A stretch of 64,000 bases of DNA from Adiantum capillus-veneris. Taxonomy: Eukaryota; Streptophyta; Polypodiopsida; Polypodiales; Pteridaceae. Below, one piece after another: positions 22,956-31,966 of this stretch (its first letter is position 1; the number at the start of each line of letters is the position of its first letter). A program made the translations under genes and the position numbers. The DNA lies in the NCBI GenBank assembly GCA_014529385.2, contig CM043969.1, positions 15,884,446 through 15,948,445 on the forward strand, in the 5' to 3' direction. Under the pieces are notes generated by a model that ran no database searches, was not told the origin of the DNA, and saw nothing but the letters and a program-made list of their open reading frames with translations.

Positions 22956-25216
22956 CTAGCAAGAGGCCATCCAGGCCACGACGAAAATTGGGCATCACCG
23001 ACTTCCAGGTAGGGGAAAGTTCTAAGCCCTATGATCTAACATTGGATGTGGTAGAGCAAGGACCGAAGATTACATGGCCACAACTACTACATGTTGCACC
23101 TAAAGTAAGGCAAAAATGGTCCAAAATGGTAAGTACAAGACACTCCAAAAGAAAGGTAGCCGGAGCAATTTTGGGTTGCAACATGGATGACATCCTTCCA
23201 ATTGTCGACGTAAACATAAAAGGAAAGAGGGTTGGAAACACCTACATTGATGGAGGTGCACAAATCTGTGTAATGAGCGAAGCTATGATGCTTCGATTAG
23301 GGCTCAAGGTTGACAGGCCTTCTCCATGCAAGGCAAAGATGGCAAACAACGCAAAGGTAAAGTGTGTGGGTGTGGTAAGTGCCGTGAAAATAAAATCTTT
23401 CAACACTGAGGTAGAGGTAGATGTTTTTGTAATGCCTACTAAGGGGGAGGGCTATCCACTAATCTTGGGAAGGCCACGGTTGATGGCCATGAAGGAAAAA
23501 CAGGATTGGGGTACTGGCCTTCTACGCATGGCCGGTAAGAAAGGGGAGACAATCTACTACCACATGAGGATTGGCAAGCAGAAGCAAATGAATCTGGAAA
23601 CATCGGCAGATGAAACCACTAGCGAATCTTCCAGTTCTGAGGAGGAGACCACATCCACGGACGAAAGTGAAAGTTCCATTGATGTGATGCGTATCATTAT
23701 GAAGGATCCACAAAGGGTAAGCACAACTGGTGATCCATCACCAAAAGGGCAACCCAATGAAGAGGAGAGCAAATCACCTGGCCTAGGAGGAAGTAGGTTG
23801 AAGGATATGTTGTCTATGGAATTAACACTTGAGGAGAAAGATAGTTTTTTGCAAATGTTGATGGGATTTCCTAACCTGTTCATTGACAACTATGAAAGAA
23901 TCACAGGCATTACAGTGGTGGAACATCATATTAAGCTGAAGGAAGGGGTAAAACCAGTTATGCAAAAGCTACGACGACTGGGGGTCATACAAGAAAAGGC
24001 ACTCTTGGCCGAGGTAAGGAAACTGCTGGAGGCAGGATTCATCTATCCTGTAGAAAACTCAAAATGGGTGTCACCCGTACTGGTGACGCCTAAAAAGAAT
24101 GGTAAGTGGAGGGTCTGTGTTGACTACAAACCACTAAATGCAGCTACAAAGAGAGACCACTTTCCTCTCCCTTTCTTGGATGAAATTCTGAATGAAGTAG
24201 CGGGTTTTGAATGCTATACCATCTATGATGGTTATTCTGGATACTTTCAAATACGCATAGCCTTGGAAGATCAGCTAAAAACCACTTTTATCACGCCATG
24301 GGGTTGTTTTGCATACAGGGTTATGCCATTTGGTCTCACAAATGCACTTGCCACATTCCAAAGATATGTCACATATGTCTTTCAACCGTTCTTTGGAACA
24401 TCCATAAGAGTGTTCATTGATGATTTTTGTATATATAGCTCCCGTATTTCACATTTAGAAAAGGTAACTGAAGGTTTGGCCAGGTTGCAGAGCCTAGGTG
24501 AGAAATTAAATGTGGATAAATGCCACATTGGGGAGAGTAAAGTCATTCTACTAGGCCATGAAATTTCAGCAAAAGGTATCAACGCCGACCCAAGTAAGGT
24601 GTCTGCACTCATAGCCCTACCTTCACCAACGACCGCACGTCAACTGGTATCTTTTCTACAGAAGGTGAGGTACTTAAGTATATTCATACATCTACTATCA
24701 CAACTTGTTCTACCACTGCAACAACTCACTCAAAGATCAACTTTCACTTGGGACGAGGAAAGCGAACATCACTACAACAAGGTAAAGGAGGTCTTAGCCA
24801 CTCTGCCAACTATCTCACCACCTAAGTGGGATGAAAAATTCTATGTCACCTCAAGTGTTGGTGATGACTCTTTCATGAGGCCAATCTACTTCTCTAGTGG
24901 AATGATTACAGTAGGAGAGAAAGGTTTCACCCATGTGGAACACTTAGTCCTAGCTCTTAGATTTGCAACTACAAAGTTTAGGTCATATTTGCTGCCTAAG
25001 CAATTTGTGATTCTAACAATGGATGAAATATTTCCCTATGTTGTAAAACACGTGGATGTGTCTGCTAGGATTACTAAATGGCTAGTTCGTCTGCAAGAGT
25101 TTGACTACACGGTACAAGTAGAAAGCACGACAAGGGCAAGTTTGGGGGGACTCATGACCTACCAAGTCTTTGAAAGGAAGGAGAAGTCCGATTACTTCCA
25201 GTACCACCGATGGTAG
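22956..25216 (+). CDS. Element C protease, reverse transcriptase and RNase H
   Basis: A single open frame (ATG at 22988, but truly a continuation of gag-pol). In order it holds the linker GESSKPYDLTLDVVEQGP, a retropepsin-like domain (active site YIDGGAQICVM, closing ILGRP), an acidic Ser/Glu linker and RT. RT motifs are LTPKKNGKW-type, VDYKPLNAATKRDHFP, MPFGLTNALATF and the catalytic FIDDF. The gypsy RNase H follows (PIYFSSGMITVGEKGF, RSYLLPKQFVILT). It would copy element RNA into DNA in the particle. Asp-Gly-Gly in the protease and FIDD in RT are unusual but match sister copies. It is cut off from its gag by element B. Confidence 0.92.
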
Positions 25217-25764
25217 AAGGAGCATACTCTCTCTACTTTGATGGAGCCTACAAGCGAGCGTCCGACAAAGCAGCTGCAGGCATAGTGGTCTTTGATGACA
25301 AAGGGACAAAGGTATTTTCGTTGGGCCAATTGTTAGATTCACATTCTAAAAATGAAGCTGAGTATGCAGCACTAACCAAGGGTCTACAATGGTGCGTCTC
25401 ACAAGGTGTACAACGCCTTAATGTATTTGGGGATGCTCTACTTCTGGTAAGGCAAGTAAATGGAGCATGGACATGCAAGAATCCTAGTTTAAGGACTCAC
25501 TTAAGTGGTGTAAAAACCTTGTTGGGTAAGTTTGAAGAAGTTCAAATACACCATATCCCAAGGGCCCAAAACCAAGAAGCAGATGCCCTAGCAAGTGAAA
25601 GACTACAGGAAGTGGTGGTTGGAGCAATAAAACTAAAGCTCCCTCTATTTCAAGGCAGTGACGCCTTGCCTGACATCATGCATTTTTTGGAAACAGGGGA
25701 ATGCCCATCAGATTTAACAAAGGGACAGAAGCAATGGCTGACGCGGAAGACCACAAGGTATTGA
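25210..25764 (+). CDS. Element C second RNase H (aRNH-type)
   Basis: It overlaps the end of the RT frame. All four acidic-site regions are visible: YFDGAYKRASDKAAAG, NEAEYAAL, VFGDALLLV and IPRAQNQEADALA. This RNase H-like domain before integrase defines the plant Tat lineage and is thought to have been acquired separately from the gypsy RNase H. The frame ends at 25764 (RKTTRY, stop) before the integrase zinc finger, where the sister copies read on. Confidence 0.88.
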   Translation: MVEGAYSLYFDGAYKRASDKAAAGIVVFDDKGTKVFSLGQLLDSHSKNEAEYAALTKGLQWCVSQGVQRLNVFGDALLLVRQVNGAWTCKNPSLRTHLSGVKTLLGKFEEVQIHHIPRAQNQEADALASERLQEVVVGAIKLKLPLFQGSDALPDIMHFLETGECPSDLTKGQKQWLTRKTTRY

Positions 25765-26464
25765 CTCATCAATGACAATCTGTATTGTAAGGGTAAGTAC
25801 CAAATACTCAGGAAGGTCCCTCTCTCTCAGGAAATCACGAGAGTAATTGCTCGCTGTCACGACGGGGCTTGTGGTGGTCACTTTGCCCTAGACATAACAA
25901 GTAGGAAAATCTTGCAGGCAGGCTTCATATGGCCTAGCCTCAACCGTGATGTACACCACTGGTGCAAAACGTGTAAGTTGTGTCAAAAGGCCGGCACTAG
26001 GTCACTTATGCCTGAACCATAGACACCTATTCTCTCATATGGCTCATTTGAAAAATGGGGTATCGATGCCATTGGGCCATTACCTAGGGCCAACTCAAGA
26101 AAATTCTACATTATCATGGAGGTCGACTACATGACTAGATGGGCAGAGGCTACAGCCACCACTAGAATCACAGCAGTAGAGGTAGCTAAATTTATCTACG
26201 AGCACATATGTTGTAGGTTTGGCACACCTTTAGAGATCATCTCTGATAGAGGGCCAGGTTTCAGAGCAGACTTGGTAGGAGAATTAATGCAGAAACTGGG
26301 CATTACAACGAGGCACTCTTCACCATATTACCTTCAATGTAATGGCTTAGTTGAAAAGGTAAATGGAATGGTTTCTAAAATTATTACCAAGCAGGTAAAC
26401 AATCATCCCAGAGACTGGGATAAGTATCTACTACCAGCTTTATGGGCCTACAGAACTTCATTTC
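25765..26464 (+). pseudogene. Element C integrase (C-terminus lost)
   Basis: The HHCC finger (VHHWCKTCKLCQ, about 25950-25985) and the catalytic core are present: Asp in WGIDAIGPL, Asp in IISDRGPGF, Glu in GLVEKVNG. A stop at about 26020 separates finger and core. After ALWAYRTSF the coding match to A and D ends at about 26464, where the D LTR interior begins. The open frame running on to 26742 is therefore a chance fusion. Confidence 0.88.
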
Positions 26465-27294
26465 GTACACGAATACAAAGGAAACGAAGGACTCCACGAC
26501 TACGACAACCACAAAAAAACAAGAAGGACCCAAAGCACGCGCCGCCAACAACAAAAAGAGGAAATGCGCCGAAGGCATGCTCTCGCCGACCCCTAAAAGA
26601 AGTACGCTCGACACCGACGCACTGGCAACACACCATTCACCGGCAACACGCATTCCACGACCCCATTCTAGTAATTTATAGGTTATTTCATCATTTCTTC
26701 AGTTTTCACCCGAGCCATTGTAAAATTTCCATTTTTTTGTAAATATCCTCTCTCTAGGTGATGGTTACAAAGGCCTACCTAGAGATTCTCATCTTTTAAT
26801 AACCTCCCAAATCAAAGCAAGGGTCAACCACACCGGGCCCACCACTTGCTTTGCCCCCCCGATTAAGCTTATCCTAATCACAATGGGATTACCATAATCC
26901 AAGCAGCCAACACCTATAAATTGGCACTGAGAGGTCACTATCGGCGGGGGTGCGGGGGGGGGGGGGGGGACAGTCCATGAGAAGTTAGCACTTGGTAGAG
27001 TGTAGTGGGAAGAGTTGACACTATCACCATCACGGGGAGGAGGCTTGTGTGTTGGGTTTGCCTTGGGAATTGCACCATGCGAAGGGAGTCACGTCCATCT
27101 CTTGACTCCAATGGTCGATGCACACACGTATACACGCTCTTGATAGCAAGCTTCACAACCATTGAGTCGTCTTAGAGAACGCACCAAGTAGTTTGCACCA
27201 CCTCCTCTCCCTACCTCTCTACCACCACGGTATGCCATTGGTAAATACTGCAGAAATAATTATCCCTCACACCCCTGAGGGTTTTTGTCATTTG

Positions 27295-27374
<80 letters not shown>

Positions 27375-27537
27375 TGTGTAAGTTCGCGGTGTTCATATCA
27401 TCGTGGTTAGCGTCCTAGCCGCTTAAAGCTAGGTGGTGCCCCCTGTTTGCTTTACCATGTGATAGGCTCGAGGCGTGCCATTCGGCCCCCGACATTTTAG
27501 AGGCTGTCGGGGTTCAGGGTTCACTTTGTTCCCGTCA
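26465..27537 (+). repeat. Element D 5' LTR, 5'-truncated
   Basis: It matches the reverse complement of 9452 to about 10450 in the element A LTR, and ends CCCGTCA before the primer site. About 1.2 kb of U3 is missing at the junction with C. It holds a G run at 26954-26969 and a (TC)n tract at 27299-27371. Confidence 0.82.
26915..26920 (+). promoter_or_regulatory. TATA box of element D 5' LTR
   Basis: CCTATAAATTGGCACTGAGA is shared with the element A LTR (CCTATAAAAAGGCACTGAGA) and is followed about 30 bases later by a G-rich run in both. Confidence 0.68.
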
Positions 27538-27539
27538 TT

Positions 27540-27557
27540 TGGTGCCCCCACGGAGGA
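27540..27557 (+). other. Element D primer-binding site
   Basis: TGGTGCCCCCACGGAGGA begins two bases after the LTR end and is identical to the site in B. Confidence 0.82.
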
Positions 27558-27612
27558 GGGCTTTCTAAGACCCTTCATTTTACAATGCTGGAAGTGACGC
27601 CCACTATCAATC

Positions 27613-28572
27613 ATGGACGAATGGCTGAAGGAATTTTCTAACTGGAGGACGGAAGAAGAGGAGACGAAGGAGGCACTAGCCGCCTTCATTGAGGTGCTAC
27701 TGCCAGGCTGCAGTGTCCTCAGTATTCAAGAGGTAAATTCTCCATTTCGTGTTACTCGTTCTTACCATAAGTTGAGAGCATCAGGTGGGAGGTCGGTGAA
27801 GTGCCATCACTGTTGTCAACCAAGACACATTGTCAATGAGTGCCAGCAACGAAGGCAACGAAAGGGCTGAAGTCATCTACATCAACATTCATCGCGAAGA
27901 AGTCATTCACATCAAGGAAGGGAAGAAAATGGTGAGGCCTCTTTTCCCTAAAGAAACTACAGTGAAAGTTATAACTCCAAAGTGGCCTAAAGGGGATGCT
28001 CGAGCCAAAGGTAAGGAGGAGTTAAGCCAGTCTGGAAACACATGATCCCGAAGGGAGAATCATCTGGCCAAGCAAGTGCTTCAAGCTCAGAAATCGGGGT
28101 TTTACTCAGTTTGCCAAAAAGGAAGTCATCCGAAGCTAAGCGGCGGAAGGTCGCCTATCGATTTGCACGACGCATGCGAGTGCTACCAATCCACTTCGAC
28201 AATCCGGAAGAAGAAGTGGTAAGAAGATTCCCATATTCTAAAGAAGAGTGGTTCGGCTACTGCTCTCGCTGTTTTGGAAAGTGAGTAGAGGATATTCCTC
28301 CTCTCCCTGTACAAGTTATCCTGAAGAAGATCTCTACCACAGGTGAAACCCAGTGGGCTGGGGACGAGTTGCAACTGAATGGAGTAGAACTCATGCAACA
28401 CACCGACTGCGGAGATTACCTGCAATTGCTACTAGCCAAGAGGCTGGGAGTGGTCAGACGCGTCACCATCACCCCGTACGTGCTGAGCAACGAAGGAAAG
28501 GTAGATTCCATGAAAGGCGACGACCTCTTGTGGATGTGCCGACTCATTAACACTGGCACTGTAAGAGTATAA
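27613..28572 (+). CDS. Element D pre-gag ORF1 region (three overlapping frames)
   Basis: ORF1a (27613-27870) begins MDEWLKEFSNWRTEEEETKE and has the zinc knuckle CHHCCQPRHIVNEC. ORF1b starts at the ATG at 27836, overlaps ORF1a by about 35 bases in another frame and ends at 28045. ORF1c begins at 28042 through an ATGA overlap, has a TGA at about 28282, and continues in another frame from 28369 to 28572 (LQLLLAKRLGVVRRVTITPY). The arrangement matches B. The product is unknown; the knuckle suggests nucleic-acid binding. Confidence 0.68.
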
Positions 28573-28849
28573 GTAAGTATTCCACCCTCTGTGCATGATG
28601 GAAAACGGGCCGACGGCATTCCAGTTTAGATTCCTACAGCATATGCATGTGAATATCTATGTAGATAGGAATGTCTTCTACCAACAATTCCCCGAACCCT
28701 ATCATTCTCCCCATATTAGATAACCATCATTCCTTTAATTTTTCTATCTTTATCCTATTTTAACCTATCCACCCACCCCTGTAAAAATCCGCTACTGTTA
28801 ATGTAATGTTAAAAAAAAAAAGAGGTTTTTAATTTCCTGAGTCACTACC

Positions 28850-29890
28850 ATGAAAAGTGTTTCTTTCCCCACGTTCAGTGGAAAGAAGGGAGAGGATCTC
28901 ACCACCGACTTTTTGGATGATTTCGACATTGCTTGTGTGGTCTCCAACAAAGATGACGACGCTTCACGACTTAGAATTTTTCCTCTACTGATGAAAGTAG
29001 AGGCCAAGTCCTGGTATAATGCATTGCCCTAGGCCACCAAGAATGCATGGGATGTGTTAAGGGATGCTTTTGTAAAGAGGTTTGGTGGAGGCACAGCCTC
29101 GGAGAAGCTATGGCGACGAGATTAAAGCAGGGAGGTCTGCTGGAGTATGCCACCTACGAGTCCAAGTTTGTGGACTTATGGGAGAGATGGATTGCCTCAC
29201 TGGAGGAAATAAAAGGAGCGCCTAATTTCCTAAAGAAGGACCGTTTCATTGTTGGTCTATGGTCGCTGCTTAGAGAGAACGTGAAGGGAAGGTTTCTTGC
29301 AACATATGAGTTGGCAGTCAAAGTAGCTCGCCTTAAAGACAAGAAGTTGCGCATGCAAGCAAGAGTAAACGAGTCAGAGGAAACAAGCTCGGCCCGAACA
29401 ACCTCAGTGACTGCAACAGCCAATCATAGAGTCCAACCACAGGAGGCATCAGAAGAGCAGTAAGACCTGCTGGGTTGCATCACCACCCAACTAGAGAGTT
29501 TATCTGTGCATCTGGTGCAGCAAGGGCATGCACCTGGCAGGAATCCAGAACAAGGAAGAGGACAATGAAGGCAGAACCAAGAGTACCACTGTTACAACTG
29601 CGGGTAAGATGGCCATGGAATGTACTACTGCCCACACCCGAGGAGGCAGAATTTCAATAGAGGGGGGAGACAGAATCAAATCTCTCCGCCAAGAGAAAGA
29701 CCACCACCACCTAGGCAACAAGGACCAATCCCATCGGTGCAAATCCTTCGACCATCTGTACAACAGCAACCACCACCCCAACCTCTCATTCTACCACTAC
29801 CACCACCACCTGCTGTGAACCAAGTGGTGAGTGTTATTAGCTTGGAGGCTAAAGGGAAGGCAAAGGTAGAAGAATTAGTTTGAGAGAAGC
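28850..29890 (+). pseudogene. gag: Element D gag (several stops)
   Basis: It starts MKSVSFPTFSGKKGEDLTTD. A TAG at 29030-29032 stops it where B has CAG; the same codon is lost in A. Further breaks lie near 29115, 29461, 29566 and 29609. The knuckle region has a stop inside it, followed by DGHGMYYCPHPRR. The tail is Pro-rich and ends near ISLEAKGKAKVEELV. Confidence 0.88.
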
Positions 29891-29976
29891 ACAAAGGAAA
29901 AGAGAAGGTAGAAGAAGTGGATGCTATGGGAGTGAAGCGTGCGAGGCACGAGGAAGCATCTCAAAGATAAAAGAAG

Positions 29977-30989
29977 ATGAAAGGGAAGGCCGAGTCTAGC
30001 AAGCAAGCAGCTAAACCGCGGCGGAAGATAGACATCGCGGACTTCTCACTAGGTGAGTATGCAAAACCCTATGACTTAATTCAGGATGTGTTAATGCAGG
30101 GCCCGAAGATAACTTGGCCCCAATTACTCCACCTTGCACCTAGAACTTCGGGAGTTCACTATGTGTAAAACTACCATATCACGTGCGTTCAAGACATGTT
30201 TGTAAAACCCCTTATCTGTGAATTTTGTTAGGAATATAATGTACCCTTTTCTTTTAAAATCTATAAGTTTTTTTCAAATTTGAAAAAATAATGCCCTTCT
30301 GTATATATATTTTTGTAAGTTTCAAGAACTTTAAATACCCTTTGTTGAACTCACGTGATAGGTTACATTTTTATTAGGTGACCTCCCTGGGACCTAGAAT
30401 GAGAAGGCAATGGACAAAAATGGTAAGTACCAGGAAAACCAAGGCCCAGGATAGCTGGGGCTATTTCTGGAAGGGATCTCGAAGACATCCTACCAACCAT
30501 GGACGCTCACATCAAGGGGAAACGAATCTCAAATGTATACATAGATGCTGGCGTGTAAATATGCATCATGAGTGAAAAGATGATGCACCATCTAGGTCTA
30601 GAGGTAACTAGGCCGGCACCCTGCCAAGCCAAGATGGCAAACAATGTAAGAGTGAAATGCGTGGGCATTGTAAATGCGGTCAAAGTAAAAGCATTCAATA
30701 CAGAAGTGGATGTAGACATCTTCGTCATGCCACACAAAGGGGAGGGCTACCCCATCATTCTTGGGAGGCCTTGGCTTATGGACATGGAAGCTACTACTTT
30801 GTTCATTGATGGCTATGATAAGATCACAGTAATTATAGTAGTGCAACACCACATAAAGCTCAAGGAAGGCAGTAAACCCATAGTACAAAAGCTCAGAAGA
30901 CTTGGAGTAATCCAACAAGAGGCACTGCTTAAAGAAGTGAGAAGTTTGCTACAAGCAGGTTTCATCTACCCAGTCGAGGACTCAGAATG
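29977..30989 (+). pseudogene. Element D protease region, MITE-split and internally deleted
   Basis: MKGKAESSKQA and FSLGEYAKPYDLIQDV precede the MITE. After it come the protease pieces (GLEVTRPAPCQAKMANN, DVDIFVMPHKGEGYPIILG). At about 30787 the sequence jumps from the protease end to the RT N-terminal region (LFIDGYDKI), skipping about 390 bases present in C. It runs to the element E insertion at GAATG (30985-30989). Confidence 0.85.
30146..30391. mobile_element. MITE, 246 bp, with 8 bp target duplication
   Basis: The insertion is flanked by ACCTAGAA at 30138-30145 and 30392-30399. Its ends are inverted repeats: CTTCGGGAGTTCAC on the left and, in reverse complement, CCCAGGGAGGTCAC on the right. 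Further in, TATCACGTGCGTTCAA pairs with TATCACGTGAGTTCAA. Sister copies have continuous coding sequence here, so the empty site is known. It has no coding capacity. The 8 bp duplication fits hAT-type mobilisation, although the ends are not a clear hAT consensus. Confidence 0.88.
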
Positions 30990-31912
30990 TGTTTTAGGGC
31001 AAAACTACTCCCCTGTTCATGCTCACAATCACGACACAGACAACATACTTATCATCCGATGACACGACTAACCCGTAGGTGCACGGAGGCAATCTCGTTA
31101 GCTTGTCAGGCTGAGACCAATCTACACATACACACTTCTATGATGCATCAATCATTAACCCTTGTAGAATGCAACCCACTCTATCCCTAAATGCTCAAAC
31201 ACCGTTTACACCTCAAATGAACTCAGAATCGCATCAAACTTACTAGGCACCATCCTCTCAATAGGATATACTTACCTATAAGTCTAATCTCACCAGATTT
31301 GAACCCTAGTTATCTCAAATACAGTCGCGATAGACTCACATGTCATAATCCAAAAGTGTGCAAAACCTAAATCTATGAGTATCTATGTGTAGCTAATCTC
31401 TCTCTCATTCCATAAAGCACTTGATTGTTGAAAACAGACACTGTTTGTGCTACTTACAAGCAAAACAAGCTCGAGGAAGGATCGATCGCGAACAGCTAAA
31501 AAATGTGAATGCGTGGCATGGGCGCGTAGCTCTCGAAGAGGCTACCGTGATGGTATGGTCACCTCGTGAATCTGGTGAGGGAGAAGCGCGTAACGAAGAG
31601 GATAAGACACACTCTCTCTCTCCCTCTCTCTCTCAGACTCGTACGACACGGGATTAATATTCAAATGTTATTTAAAAAATGGTTCTAAGGTGACTTTTAT
31701 ACTTTAGTCACCTTAGCTCAAAAATGTACATGGGGTTCTCTTCATCATAATTACAAAGTGGAAACACATCTGGGTCTTGATTGACTGATTAATCTTTACA
31801 TAACCCAGATAAGTGGATCAAAATGATAAGACGTCTTTGACATAAAAATGGGAATTTTATAGGCTTTACAAGGTGGGCTCATTACAACAGTTGGACAAGT
31901 TGGGCTCCAACA
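30990..31912 (-). repeat. Element E 3' LTR (923 bp)
   Basis: Same length as 58941-59863, with scattered substitutions (about eight in the first 125 bases at its low-coordinate end). A TATA box (TATAAAAG on the minus strand) is at 31694-31701. It contains a partial palindrome, CAGTCGCGATAGACTC, near 31322. Confidence 0.95.
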
Positions 31913-31925
31913 CTCCCCCCCTCCT
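31913..31925 (-). other. Element E polypurine tract
   Basis: On the element strand AGGAGGGGGGGAG directly precedes the LTR start TGTTGGAG; it primes plus-strand DNA synthesis. Confidence 0.85.
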
Positions 31926-31966
31926 AGTTCATGTGTACCACGACATGACTGTCTTTGTCTTCAGTG

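Larger units (their letters stand above)
12374..26464 (+). mobile_element. Element C: Tat-like Ty3/gypsy, split by element B, 3' end lost
   Basis: The order is 5' LTR (12374-13990), primer site, short pre-gag ORFs, gag, protease, RT/RNase H, second RNase H and integrase. Element B (16000-22955) interrupts the gag-protease region. After integrase the sequence changes abruptly near 26464 into the interior of the D LTR, so the integrase C-terminus, polypurine tract and 3' LTR are missing. The pol part (22956-25764) is the best preserved in the window, with a single 742-codon frame. Confidence 0.9.

Noticed and set aside
26384-26742. Integrase frame running on to 26742 as a possible fusion protein
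   Set aside because: The part after about 26464 is LTR interior of element D, so the fusion arises from a deletion junction.
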